Shown in pieces: positions 53,538 to 62,409 of a DNA stretch of 64,000 nt. The notes under the pieces are model-generated. The model had not been told where the DNA came from, did not search any database, and was given only the letters and a program-made list of their open reading frames with translations. Numbering within the stretch: position 1 is the stretch's first letter; every line of letters begins with the position of its first letter. Origin of the DNA: Pseudomonadota bacterium (lineage in GTDB: Bacteria; Pseudomonadota; Gammaproteobacteria; Burkholderiales; Burkholderiaceae_B). A program made the position numbers and the translations under genes. The stretch is from positions 62,001 through 126,000 of the forward strand of contig JAEWHK010000063.1 of the NCBI GenBank assembly GCA_023387815.1. Direction: 5' to 3'.

Positions 53538-54287
53538 TTAGCGCGAGGTCGGAAGAGCCGCCACGCGATCCTGTCCGCTGCCATCCAGATCGCCGGCGCG
53601 GATGACTGCGCCGTTCATATCCAGTACGCCACGCAAACCAACCGCATGCGCCGCGAATCCCAGCCGTTCAAAATGCGCGGAATAATCATAAAAATCGTGA
53701 TGATGTCCGTGAAAAACCCGCGTGACACCCAGCGTGTTGGCAAGCTTGTCCAGCACCACAAAGCCATAGCGATTGCACGAAGGCGCCTCATGAAGAACCA
53801 GGATATCGGCCTGCTCCCGCATTAACGCTTCGTAATCACTGGGGAAGATTGAACTGCGATGACGCAGACGATCACCGCTGCCTTTGGCGCCGGCAGAACT
53901 CAGGCTGTGCGTCTCGTAGTCCTGCGGACTGTAGAAGCGCCAGAACGGCCTTGCCGGATTCCAGATGGTGCCGCGAAAAACACCTCCCAGACCCGCAATG
54001 CGCACGCCATGGATATCCACCACGCGCCCATGCAGATTGCGATCAGCCAGTTCAGATTCAAACAGATTTTTATATAGCGCAGGCGTGTCGGTATCATGGT
54101 TACCAGGAATCCACCAGATATCAGTCAAATCCATGATGTCGCGCAAAATCAGCTGCAGGGGTTCGTGGGCCTGAATATCGCCCAGAAAAACAACTGCGTC
54201 GGGTTTGCCGGCAATGACGATATCCCGGCAGTGCTCGAAACTGCCATGTGTATCGCCAAAAAAGAAAATGCGCGCATTCGCATTCAT
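53538..54287 (-). CDS. Calcineurin-like metallophosphoesterase
   Basis: A 249-residue cytosolic phosphoesterase with all five metal motifs: GDTHGS near the N-terminus, FLGDIQAHE, IPGNHDTD, ILVLHEAPS and GHHHDFYD. Family members dephosphorylate nucleotides, proteins or diadenosine tetraphosphate. The ATG at 54287 is preferred because MNANARIFFFGDTHG starts the fold at once; an earlier ATG at 54323 would add 12 residues. It is transcribed alone. Confidence 0.88.
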   Translation of the reverse strand: MNANARIFFFGDTHGSFEHCRDIVIAGKPDAVVFLGDIQAHEPLQLILRDIMDLTDIWWIPGNHDTDTPALYKNLFESELADRNLHGRVVDIHGVRIAGLGGVFRGTIWNPARPFWRFYSPQDYETHSLSSAGAKGSGDRLRHRSSIFPSDYEALMREQADILVLHEAPSCNRYGFVVLDKLANTLGVTRVFHGHHHDFYDYSAHFERLGFAAHAVGLRGVLDMNGAVIRAGDLDGSGQDRVAALPTSR

Positions 54288-54459
54288 GACCGTACCTGGA
54301 AACCTGATGTCCGGAAAACCCACGGTTCCCGGATGTGGATGTCCGAGAACCGTTCTGTCTTCATTTTACGCACAAAACAGCTTGTGCAGGATACGGATTC
54401 GACCATCGCAAACCGCTTAAGTTCGGTCTGCGACCAGGTCAGCTACGATCACAACGGCA

Positions 54460-57123
54460 TTACTGCGCGTCTTTGCTCGTGCCCGGTTCGAATTTGAGCA
54501 CCTTGACGGTATTTTCCTTCACTTTTTCCTTGGTAAAGGACAGTGGAATGTACTCGCCTTTCGCCCACAGCGGTGCCAGGTCCCGATAACCCGGCTGGCG
54601 ACTGTCTCCCGATTGTCCCGGCGTGTTGATGACCCTGGAATCATCCCATTGACCCACATCCAGTACCATGCGGAAGGACGCCCCTGACGTCAGGTTATAG
54701 CTTTTCTCGCCATAGCTTGTGGCCATGGGGGTAAATCCTGAGCCACCAATGGGTCCGGCATCCACGTTATAGGACTTTTTCTCTTCATCAGACAGCACCG
54801 CGTTCATCGGATGCAGGAACACCGCCTGGTGCAGTGTGCCCCATTTCCAGGTCTTGGGATCATCGCCCAGCTTGTCGCTGACCTCAGCCACCGCATCCTT
54901 TAGTGAGTCAAGCATGAGCTTGTCGCGATCTTCGTCGGAGAACCAGTCCTGGGGTTTCTCGATCACATCCAGAACACGCTCGGGATCGGCAAGACCAATC
55001 ACTTTTGCAATATCAGGATCAAATGCACGGTCGACCACGGCCTTGCGCAGATAGCGACTGAACCACACCTCAAAAATCGCCGCTTCCGGACTGTCGGCCA
55101 GCACTTCGCCATCCCAGTTCTGCAGCATCTCTACCACGGGTTTGAGTTTGGCATCATCGGTGCTGACATTCTTCAGGACAGCAACCGTTCGGACGGCCGG
55201 CAAAGACACTTTATCGTTCTGCCAGCCTTCCGAATCGGCAATCGACGATTTGTCTTTAGCACCAATGATTTCCTTGAGCCTTTTGGCACGGAAGTCACTG
55301 CTCCATTCGTAACCGATCCCTTTTTTGAATGCCGGATGATCGGGCGGAATATTGTTCTCATTCGCCGTCACAATATAGCCCGCTTCGGGGTTGTACAGAC
55401 TGGGCAGCTCATCCATGTCACGATAGCCTTTCCATTCATAGCGGCCGTCACCCGGCACCGGTGTCAGACCATCCCAATCCCGCTTCACGGTAAGGCCGCC
55501 GGGCATCCAGGCGATATTGCCGCTGCTATCGGCAAAGACCTGATTCTCACCGGGTGCGCCCCAGCGATTCATGGCTGCCTTGAATTCATCCCAGTTCGTC
55601 GCACGCATGTAATCCATGGAACCGTAGTATGGCGCCATGCCTAAATCCAGCCACGCAGCGCGCAGGGCCCAGGCCTTATGCGTACTGTCATCCTGATAAA
55701 GAACGGGACCGTGACGCGTAAAGCGTAGCGTGACTTTCTGCGCCGGCCCGCCCTTGACTTCGATCTCCTCTTCTACTGTTTCCATGGGCTCCCAGCGACC
55801 CTTGTATTTGTACTCATCCTTGTTATCGGGATTGATCTCGTATTGATACATATCCTCCTGATCCATATAGAATCGGGTCAGTCCGAAACCGATCTTGTCG
55901 TTATGACCAATGGAAATGCCTGGCAGAAAGGGTTCACCCGCGCCGATCACGGAAAGCCCTGGCGCCGTCAGCTGACTGATATAGCGCAGGCTTGGCGCAC
56001 CATGGGAACGATGCGGGTCATTGGCCAGTATCGGTCTGCCGGTAGTCGTCCGCTTTCCGTCGATCACCCAGTTATTCGAGCCCAGTCCCCTGCCAACGTC
56101 GCTGTCGTTTTCAACCACGTTATACAGTTGTGATATAGATGTACGAGTCGCCGATGCTGAATCGGCTTTGTTATGTAATGACGCCGCATCAATCGAAGCG
56201 GAAATTTTTTCTGATTTTTTAGCAGGTTTGGTGCCTGAGGGTTCTTTGTCTTCACCAGCCGGTGGCAGTTTGGCGAATTTGGGCGTCGCCGTTGCCAGAT
56301 TGTAGGCATCCTTGATTTCTTTGACCGGAATCGCGCAAGGATCCAGGTCCTCGACCAGTTTGGGATCAACCGTGGGGCTCAGTTCGCGCCGCAGCCAGTC
56401 GGCTTTGACCGGATTATCCTTGACCTTGCAGAAGACGGCGGCTCGATCCACTTCATTGGTGGCATTCAGCGTCAGACCATGATGACGAATTCGCACCACA
56501 TCTTCCGGTTTCCATTCCGACGGCTTATAGCCGAGCTTCTTGAATTCCTGCGGCAACAAATCTGGATTGGATTGCGTCATTTTGACGAACTGATTGATGC
56601 CATCGGTGAATGCCTGTGCCACGCGTTTTGAATCGGAACCATAAGACAGCCATTCCCGGTACATATCTCCTCTGAACAGCACCGCACGTGCCATGCGATC
56701 ACCGTCGACATAATCGGGACCGAAATCTTTCGCCATTTCACCCAGCCCGCGCTTGCGCCACAAGTCGATCTGAAACAGTCTGTCCCTGGCGGCATTAAAG
56801 CCCTGCAGGAAAAAGGCATCGTAAAGCGTTTCTGCGTAGATGTGAGGAATACCCCATTTATCGATGGAGATCGAACCCGGCTTTTCCAGGCCGTCCAGTG
56901 TCAGGGTCTCTGCTTCGGCACTATCGGCGCCCCCACTTGTGCCTGAGTCATTTGTACCCGTGCCTTTGCCCTCTGATCCATTACTGCCTGCTCCATTACC
57001 GGCGGCGCGGCCTGCCTCACTGGGAGTGGCTGCACCGGTCTCGCCGGTTCGGGCACTCGCGGGCACGAACGAGGTGCCTGCGAAAACGGTTGCCAATGCA
57101 GCAACCAGAATTACGCGTTTCAT
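54460..57123 (-). CDS. Penicillin acylase family N-terminal-nucleophile hydrolase
   Basis: An 887-residue secreted Ntn amidase. A signal peptide (MKRVILVAALATVFAGTSFV) leads to a low-complexity Gly/Ser/Asn stretch (about 25-70), the alpha-chain homology region (SIDKWGIPHIYAETLYDAFF) and an auto-cleavage site GLGSNNWVIDG with nucleophile Ser349. Members hydrolyse penicillins, acyl-homoserine lactones or other amides. The ATG at 57123 is right behind AAGAGGAG. The divergent IclR gene begins about 240 bases away. Quorum-quenching versus beta-lactam activity cannot be told from sequence. Confidence 0.92.
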   Translation of the reverse strand: MKRVILVAALATVFAGTSFVPASARTGETGAATPSEAGRAAGNGAGSNGSEGKGTGTNDSGTSGGADSAEAETLTLDGLEKPGSISIDKWGIPHIYAETLYDAFFLQGFNAARDRLFQIDLWRKRGLGEMAKDFGPDYVDGDRMARAVLFRGDMYREWLSYGSDSKRVAQAFTDGINQFVKMTQSNPDLLPQEFKKLGYKPSEWKPEDVVRIRHHGLTLNATNEVDRAAVFCKVKDNPVKADWLRRELSPTVDPKLVEDLDPCAIPVKEIKDAYNLATATPKFAKLPPAGEDKEPSGTKPAKKSEKISASIDAASLHNKADSASATRTSISQLYNVVENDSDVGRGLGSNNWVIDGKRTTTGRPILANDPHRSHGAPSLRYISQLTAPGLSVIGAGEPFLPGISIGHNDKIGFGLTRFYMDQEDMYQYEINPDNKDEYKYKGRWEPMETVEEEIEVKGGPAQKVTLRFTRHGPVLYQDDSTHKAWALRAAWLDLGMAPYYGSMDYMRATNWDEFKAAMNRWGAPGENQVFADSSGNIAWMPGGLTVKRDWDGLTPVPGDGRYEWKGYRDMDELPSLYNPEAGYIVTANENNIPPDHPAFKKGIGYEWSSDFRAKRLKEIIGAKDKSSIADSEGWQNDKVSLPAVRTVAVLKNVSTDDAKLKPVVEMLQNWDGEVLADSPEAAIFEVWFSRYLRKAVVDRAFDPDIAKVIGLADPERVLDVIEKPQDWFSDEDRDKLMLDSLKDAVAEVSDKLGDDPKTWKWGTLHQAVFLHPMNAVLSDEEKKSYNVDAGPIGGSGFTPMATSYGEKSYNLTSGASFRMVLDVGQWDDSRVINTPGQSGDSRQPGYRDLAPLWAKGEYIPLSFTKEKVKENTVKVLKFEPGTSKDAQ

Positions 57124-57166
57124 ATATTCTCCTCTTTGAATTTCATTTGTGTTGATGAATAATGAT

Positions 57167-57184
57167 TTCATCTGAACTGATGAA
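57167..57184. promoter_or_regulatory. Inverted repeat in the penicillin acylase/IclR divergent region
   Basis: TTCATC (57167-57172) and GATGAA (57179-57184) flank a six-base spacer; direct copies of TGATGAAT also occur nearby (about 57153 and 57179). The site is 44 bases before the acylase start on the minus strand. It is a candidate operator for the neighbouring IclR protein. Confidence 0.4.
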
Positions 57185-57360
57185 TTATTTTAAGTATGAA
57201 CTAAATGAGCGCGGTCCTGTCCGGTGCGATTCACGTCACCTTCCGCACCCTGTTCGATCTTCTTCAGAGGATGGCACGACTAACATTTGCAATCAAACAA
57301 AACAGTGTAAGAAAATATGGCATCGGTTAAACTGTACGTTCAACTTCTTTCGTCACCTGA

Positions 57361-58125
57361 ATGAACACCACTGCATCTAACCCGGAAAATCATCGCGTCA
57401 AAACAGCCTTGCGCGTGATTGAAATCATCGAGATTTTTTCTCGGGAGCGCAGACCGCTGGCCCTGTCTGAACTGGCGCGCGAACTGAATGCGCCCGCCTC
57501 CAGTTGTCTGGCACTGATTCGCACACTGCTCAGCCTGGGCTATCTTTATGAAACGTCGCGGCGCCAGGGCTATTACCCGACGGGACGTCTGCTGGCCATG
57601 GCACAGCGCATCACGCAGGCTGATCCGGTACTGGAGCGGCTGTATCCCAGTCTGCAGGAACTGAAGGCCATCACAGGCGAAACCGTGGTCCTGGGTAAGC
57701 TCACCGCACACCATAGCGTCGTGTATCTGGACGTATTGCCATCGTCCAATCCGATTCATTACGTTGCTGTCGCGGGAGAACAAAAAGAAGTCCACGCCAA
57801 TTCGCTGGGCAAGGCTCTTTTTTCGGCGCTGGACGAAACAGAACAGCAGGAATTGCTCGGTCATATGAGCTTCAGAATGCGCACGGCCAATACGCTGACG
57901 ACCAGCGAGGCGTTTCTTGCCGATATCAAGGCCGGCAAGGAAAAAGGACTGTTCACCAACCTGGGGGAGTCCATGGTGGATGTCGGCGCCATCGCGTGGC
58001 CCGTCACGGTGTCTGGCGGAGCCTACGCCATTTCTATCGCCGGTCCGCTATATCGCATTGAAGCCAACCTGGAGAATCACGCCCAGAAACTGCGCGTCAT
58101 GTGCACGTTTATTGAACAGCAGTGA
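57361..58125 (+). CDS. IclR family transcriptional regulator
   Basis: A 254-residue IclR protein: winged helix at about 10-75 (LRVIEIIEIFSRERRPLALSELARELNAPASSCLALIRTLLSLGY) and effector domain at about 90-250 (YLDVLPSSNPIHYVAVAGEQKEVHANSLGKALFSAL). It is divergent from the acylase gene and convergent with the cupin-Bug-CoA transferase-dehydrogenase operon. Either could be its target; IclR genes beside Bug operons usually control those. The gene ends in a 20-bp imperfect duplication. Confidence 0.93.
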   Translation: MNTTASNPENHRVKTALRVIEIIEIFSRERRPLALSELARELNAPASSCLALIRTLLSLGYLYETSRRQGYYPTGRLLAMAQRITQADPVLERLYPSLQELKAITGETVVLGKLTAHHSVVYLDVLPSSNPIHYVAVAGEQKEVHANSLGKALFSALDETEQQELLGHMSFRMRTANTLTTSEAFLADIKAGKEKGLFTNLGESMVDVGAIAWPVTVSGGAYAISIAGPLYRIEANLENHAQKLRVMCTFIEQQ

Positions 58126-58148
58126 TGTTCATTGAATAGCAGTGATAT
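58109..58148. repeat. 20-bp imperfect direct repeat at the IclR stop codon
   Basis: 58109-58128 and 58129-58148 agree at 17 of 20 positions around ATTGAACAGCAGTGAT. The first copy encodes the last residues IEQQ and stop; the second is untranslated. The rest of the 58126-58299 gap shows no gene: a minus-strand open stretch of some 55 codons (about 58146-58310) has no start codon. Confidence 0.75.
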
Positions 58149-58299
58149 CAGTTCTGCGTGGCTTCTTCCTGATAGAGCCTGAGTCCTTCCTGATATCCTG
58201 ATACGACCAGAACCCCCTGATTCCGCAGTACAACTTTTGCGTTCTCCGTTTTGCCTTCCTCTTTAGGCGCAGCGTCCGCGGATATCAGCCTTTCGCGCC

Positions 58300-59595
58300 T
58301 CAGTATGATTTGGGCAAACCCAGGACTTTCTCAGCAATAAAACACATAATCAGTTGCGGACTGACCGGCGCGATGCGCGGAATAAAGCTCTCGCGCAAAT
58401 AGCGCTCAACATGGTACTCCTTGGCGTAGCCCATGCCTCCGAGCGTCTGTATCGCCGTCTGGCAGGCGGTAAACGCAGCTTCAGCCGCCAGATATTTGGC
58501 GGTGTTGGCGTACGCGCCTGCCGGTTCATCATTGTCGTAAGCTGCGGCAGCGCGCGACACCATCAGGTCGGCCGCTTCCAGCTGCATCCAGCACTGCGCC
58601 AGGGGATGCTGGATGCCCTGGTTCTTGCCAATTGCCCTGCCAAACACTTCGCGCTCTTTTGCATATTGCACGGCCTTGTCCAGCGCAACCTGGCCCAGCC
58701 CCACAGCTTCAGAGGCAATCAGGATGCGCTCAGGATTCAATCCGTGCAGAATATATTCAAAGCCTCTGCCCTCTTCACCCACACGATCACACTCAGGGAT
58801 TTCGAAGCCATCAAAGAACAGCATATTGGAGTCCACCGCCTTGCGACCCAGCTTTTCAATCTCGCGCACCTCGACCTGGTTGCGATCCAGATCCGTATAG
58901 AAAAGACTCAGCCCCTGCGTGGGCTTGCTCACCTGATCTTTTGGCGTGGTGCGCGCCAGCAGCAACATTTTGCTCGCGACCTGCGCCGTGGAAATCCAGA
59001 TTTTTCTACCGTGAATGCGATAGTGATCGCCGTGCTTTTCTGCACGCGTGCTCAGTTGCGTGGTATCCAGACCGGCATCGGGTTCGGTCACGGCAAAGCA
59101 GGCTTTATCCTTTCCTTCAATCAGCGGCGGCAAGGCGCGCTGCTTCAGTTCATCTGAGCCAAAGCGCACAACCGGATTGAGGCCAAAAATATTCATATGC
59201 ACCGCTGAGGCTCCGGTAAAGCCAGCGCCCGAGCGGGAAATGGTTTTCATCATCAGGGCCGCTTCGGTAATACCCAGCCCCGCGCCGCCATATTCCTGCG
59301 GCATTGCGACGCCCAGCCAGCCCGCCTGCGCCAGTCGCTGATAAAACGCCTCCGGATACTCGCCGGTTCTGTCGCAATTGAGCCAGTACTCATCATCGAA
59401 GCCGCTGCACAGCTGCTCGATGGCAGACACCAGCATTTGCTGATCCTGGGAAAGGGAAAAGTCCAATCTCGTCTCCGTAGTCGTATTCGTGTTCGTGTTC
59501 GTTGTCTTTGTGCCATTACACATGGCATATTGCATCTGGCATAGGGCTGAAATACCCGTCAGCACTCCATTGCGAGCGTCGACAGGTGCGTCCAT
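58300..59595 (-). CDS. Acyl-CoA dehydrogenase
   Basis: A 431-residue acyl-CoA dehydrogenase. The core (about 45-431) has FAVTEPDAGLDTTQLSTRAEK, HGRKIWISTAQVASKMLLLART, the FGRAIGKNQGIQHPLAQ helix and GGMGYAKEYHVERYLRESFIPRIAPVSPQL at the C-terminus. About 40 residues precede the family start and contain a Thr/Asn repeat encoded by a hexanucleotide repeat. Alternative starts at 59535 or 59523 would shorten this. It would oxidise the CoA thioester made by the upstream CoA-transferase, with ETF as acceptor. Confidence 0.9.
   Translation of the reverse strand: MDAPVDARNGVLTGISALCQMQYAMCNGTKTTNTNTNTTTETRLDFSLSQDQQMLVSAIEQLCSGFDDEYWLNCDRTGEYPEAFYQRLAQAGWLGVAMPQEYGGAGLGITEAALMMKTISRSGAGFTGASAVHMNIFGLNPVVRFGSDELKQRALPPLIEGKDKACFAVTEPDAGLDTTQLSTRAEKHGDHYRIHGRKIWISTAQVASKMLLLARTTPKDQVSKPTQGLSLFYTDLDRNQVEVREIEKLGRKAVDSNMLFFDGFEIPECDRVGEEGRGFEYILHGLNPERILIASEAVGLGQVALDKAVQYAKEREVFGRAIGKNQGIQHPLAQCWMQLEAADLMVSRAAAAYDNDEPAGAYANTAKYLAAEAAFTACQTAIQTLGGMGYAKEYHVERYLRESFIPRIAPVSPQLIMCFIAEKVLGLPKSY
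59480..59505 (-). repeat. Hexanucleotide repeat in the acyl-CoA dehydrogenase N-terminus
   Basis: Degenerate (AACACG)n read on the minus strand encodes alternating Asn-Thr residues (NTNTNTTTET). It is located before the conserved start of the domain, so it may lie in a translated leader or upstream of the true start. Confidence 0.7.
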
Positions 59596-59632
59596 AACAA
59601 TACCGGCACCGGCGACCCCACAGCCTGAGGCC

Positions 59633-60859
59633 TCAATCGCCTGACTTACCTTTGGCGGCCTTCAGTATGGCTGCCTTCTTCGTTTCATCCATCTCCAACT
59701 GGCTCAGCACTTCCGCGGTATGTTCCCCCAGAGCAGGTGCGTGGCGATAAATGCCCAGTGGCGTGCCGTCGTAACGTCCTAGCGGCGCGGGCGTATGCAC
59801 GACCCCCTCGGTGGGATGCTCGGTCTGAGTCAAATGACCGGTCGCCTTCAGATGCGGATCATCGGGAAGATCCTCGATCGCATATAGCGGAGCACAAGGG
59901 ATATCATTCTCTTCAAATAACGTCAGCCAGTCCGCGGTCTTGCGGGTCTTGAGCGTGGAATCCACGAATCGGTAGACCTCACCAATATTCTCGGCACGAC
60001 GCGTATGCGTGGCAAAGATGGAATCCACAATCAGATCCGACCGGTCAATCGCCGTCAAGAACTGCCGCCAGTGTCTGTCGTTATAAATGAGCACGCTGAC
60101 ATAGCCGTCCAGCGTCTGATACGGCTTGCGATGCTCAGACAGCAAACGAGCATAGCCCATGGAGCCCGCGGGCGCCTCTTCATCAAAGGTTCGCTGGCCC
60201 AGATGATCGCCGAGGATCATTTGCGCCATGCCTTCAAACATAGGAATTTCAATGGATTGGCCCTTGCCGGTTGCACGGCTGTGAATCACGCCGGCCAGAC
60301 ACGCAATCGCAGCGTGCAGGCCGATCGTTCTGTCAGCCAGTGTCAGCGGTGCATAGCGCGGTTCATGACCGCTATTGCGTTCGTAAAGCCGCGCCACGCC
60401 TGTCATGCCCTGAATCAGATCGTCATAGGCCGGTCTGCCGGCATACGGACCCTCATTGCCGAAACCGTAGGCACCCACATACACAATCCCCGGGTTGACG
60501 GCACTGACTGCTTCATACGACAGACCCATTCTTTCCATGGACTGCGGTCGCACGTTATACAACAGCACATCCACTTCGCGCACCAGTTGCAGGCAGGCCT
60601 CGCGACCTTCCGGCGTTTTCAGGTCCAGCACCACAGACCGCTTGTTGCGGTTCAGATGCAGATAAATCGCCCCCATGCCAGGATTGCGCATGGGGCCGAC
60701 CTGTCGCATGGTGTCGCCCGCGGGTGATTCCACCTTGATGACATCTGCACCCAGATCCGCCAGAATCTGTGTCGCAAATGGCCCCAGAATAATCGAAGTC
60801 AGATCCAGTACCCTGACGCCTTCCAGCGGTCCACTACGTTTTGATTCTGTCATAGCCAT
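59633..60859 (-). CDS. CaiB/BaiF family CoA-transferase (class III)
   Basis: A 408-residue family III CoA-transferase. PLEGVRVLDLTSIILGPFATQILADLGADVIKVE is the N-terminal nucleotide-like CoA-binding stretch; the putative catalytic Asp is Asp146 in GPYAGRPAYDDLIQGMTG. The enzyme moves CoA from a donor thioester to a free acid through an aspartyl-CoA anhydride. It lies between the Bug receptor gene and the dehydrogenase gene, so it presumably activates the imported acid before oxidation. Start taken at 60859; an ATG at 60853 is also possible. Confidence 0.92.
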   Translation of the reverse strand: MAMTESKRSGPLEGVRVLDLTSIILGPFATQILADLGADVIKVESPAGDTMRQVGPMRNPGMGAIYLHLNRNKRSVVLDLKTPEGREACLQLVREVDVLLYNVRPQSMERMGLSYEAVSAVNPGIVYVGAYGFGNEGPYAGRPAYDDLIQGMTGVARLYERNSGHEPRYAPLTLADRTIGLHAAIACLAGVIHSRATGKGQSIEIPMFEGMAQMILGDHLGQRTFDEEAPAGSMGYARLLSEHRKPYQTLDGYVSVLIYNDRHWRQFLTAIDRSDLIVDSIFATHTRRAENIGEVYRFVDSTLKTRKTADWLTLFEENDIPCAPLYAIEDLPDDPHLKATGHLTQTEHPTEGVVHTPAPLGRYDGTPLGIYRHAPALGEHTAEVLSQLEMDETKKAAILKAAKGKSGD

Positions 60860-60867
60860 ACTTCACT

Positions 60868-60979
60868 TGTCATCTATTACGGTTGTCATCAACTGCAGCT
60901 GTCTTCAATTGCACTGGTCTTCAACGACACATGCCTTTCATTACATACGTCATCAATTACACATGTCATCATTTATTGA
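60868..60979. repeat. Seven-unit 16-bp tandem repeat between CaiB and Bug genes
   Basis: Seven units with an exact 16-base period, no indels, consensus about TGTCATCAATTACACA. Units begin at 60868, 60884, 60900, 60916, 60932, 60948 and 60964. The last unit overlaps the final codon and stop of the Bug gene, which lies upstream in the transcript; the others fill the gap before the CoA-transferase start. The 16-base spacing puts units on alternating faces of the helix. Confidence 0.85.
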
Positions 60980-61935
60980 GCTGCGATCCCGGCATCCTTG
61001 ATCAGTTTGCCCCACAGCTTGTACTGTTCTTCAACAAATGCCGCAAACTCTTCCTGGCTTCCGCTGAAGGCATCAAAGCCCAGGCGCGCCAGTTCGTCCT
61101 TCACCTTGGAATCGCTCACGATACTGTTGATGGCCTTGTTTAGAGTCGTGACGGCTTCCGGATCCATTTTTGCCGGACCAAGAAAGCCGTTCCACGAATT
61201 GATATCGAAATTATCGATACCGGCAGCTTCCATGGACGGCAGATCGGGCAGCAGCGCGCTGGGCTTGGCGGTGGATACGGCCAGTGCCTTGATCTTTTTG
61301 GATTCCACAAAAGGCATGCCGGAGGTCAGATCGGTGAACATGTAATCCACCTGGCCACCGATCAGATCAGTCAGCGCCTGAGGTGTGCCTTTATAGGGAA
61401 CGTGCAGCGTCTTGATATCCGCCGCATGCGACAGCGTCGCCCCCGCCACAATACCGGTACTGTTTCCTGACGCATACGTCAGTTTCCCCGGATTGGCTTT
61501 GGCTTCCTTGATCAGTTCCTGAACCGAATTGAAGGGCTGCTTCATATTGGCAACCAGAATGAATGGCAGGTTTCCGCCACGCGCGATCGGCGTAAAGTCC
61601 TTCATCACGTCATAAGGCACGCTTTTTTGCAGCCATGGTGCGGCCGACAGGGGCGTATTGGTGGAAATCAGGATCGTATAGCCATCGGGCTTGGAACGGG
61701 CGACCTGCTGAGCCGCAATCGTCCCGTTGCCTCCGGGCTTGTTCTCCACAATTACCTGTTGCCCCAGCCGGCTGGTGATCTCGCGGGCAAAAATCCGTCC
61801 GACAGAGTCTGTACCCGAACCTGCGGGAAAGGGAACGACCATGGTAATGGGTTTTTGCGGCCAGGCAGCACACGCCGTGCCCGCGGCAATCAGGGCGGTG
61901 GCACCCAGCAAATAACGTAGGGATTTGATTTTCAT
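60973..61935 (-). CDS. Tripartite tricarboxylate transporter receptor (Bug family)
   Basis: A 320-residue periplasmic binding protein: signal peptide MKIKSLRYLLGATALIAAGT to about residue 23, then AAWPQKPITMVVPFPAGSGT. VENKPGGNGTIAAQQVARSK followed by PDGYTILISTNT, and LIGGQVDYMFTDLTSGMPFV are Bug blocks. Start at 61935 behind TTGGAGAGAC. The gene precedes the CoA-transferase and dehydrogenase genes, so the ligand is presumably the acid they activate and oxidise. Confidence 0.95.
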   Translation of the reverse strand: MKIKSLRYLLGATALIAAGTACAAWPQKPITMVVPFPAGSGTDSVGRIFAREITSRLGQQVIVENKPGGNGTIAAQQVARSKPDGYTILISTNTPLSAAPWLQKSVPYDVMKDFTPIARGGNLPFILVANMKQPFNSVQELIKEAKANPGKLTYASGNSTGIVAGATLSHAADIKTLHVPYKGTPQALTDLIGGQVDYMFTDLTSGMPFVESKKIKALAVSTAKPSALLPDLPSMEAAGIDNFDINSWNGFLGPAKMDPEAVTTLNKAINSIVSDSKVKDELARLGFDAFSGSQEEFAAFVEEQYKLWGKLIKDAGIAAQ

Positions 61936-61974
61936 TGTCTCTCCAATAATTGGACTTCTTTTTGTAGTCGATGA

Positions 61975-62409
61975 TCAATCGCGAATCACCCGCGCCGGAT
62001 TCTCTTCATACGGAGGAGAATAAATCACCAGCAATCGGGCCGGTTCGGCGCTGGTCACGGTAAAAACGTGCTTCTTGTCAGCGGGGAAAAAACAGCAGTC
62101 GCCGGCCTGCATGCTGCCTTTTTCGCCATCCATCTCTACGTCAGCCGTGCCCGACAGCAGATAGACGACCTGTTCAATACCCGGATGGGCATGTGGCAGC
62201 GCCCCCCGGTTCTGTTCGATTGTACCCACCAGCACCTCCAGATGCCGGGCTCCTACCGTTTCCGGACCGATCAGCCGTCGGTTTACGGTGCCATGGTGAT
62301 TCGCCGGACTGTAACCGGCCACATCCTGTTCACGCACAATCCAGGAGGGTCGCGCTGCCACATTGTCGCTTCCGGCCTGTCTCCCGGCGGAATCCATCGA
62401 TTCTGTCAT
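61975..62409 (-). CDS. Small cupin-domain protein
   Basis: A 144-residue cupin. The conserved metal motif is GALPHAHPGIEQVVYLLSGTA (His, His, Glu) and the second motif is GDCCFFPADKKHVFTV (His). It begins the operon that continues with the Bug receptor. Cupins of this size are isomerases, dioxygenases or regulators of small-molecule levels; here it may act on the operon substrate. The start at 62409 follows AGAGGAAAT. No family name can be assigned. Confidence 0.85.
   Translation of the reverse strand: MTESMDSAGRQAGSDNVAARPSWIVREQDVAGYSPANHHGTVNRRLIGPETVGARHLEVLVGTIEQNRGALPHAHPGIEQVVYLLSGTADVEMDGEKGSMQAGDCCFFPADKKHVFTVTSAEPARLLVIYSPPYEENPARVIRD

Noticed and set aside
58146..58310. Minus-strand coding-like stretch after the dehydrogenase stop
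   Set aside because: About 55 open codons but no ATG, GTG or TTG start and no recognisable domain; could be a decayed fragment but not supportable.
60868..60979. CRISPR array or REP element
   Set aside because: Units are contiguous, 16 bases, non-palindromic and without unique spacers.
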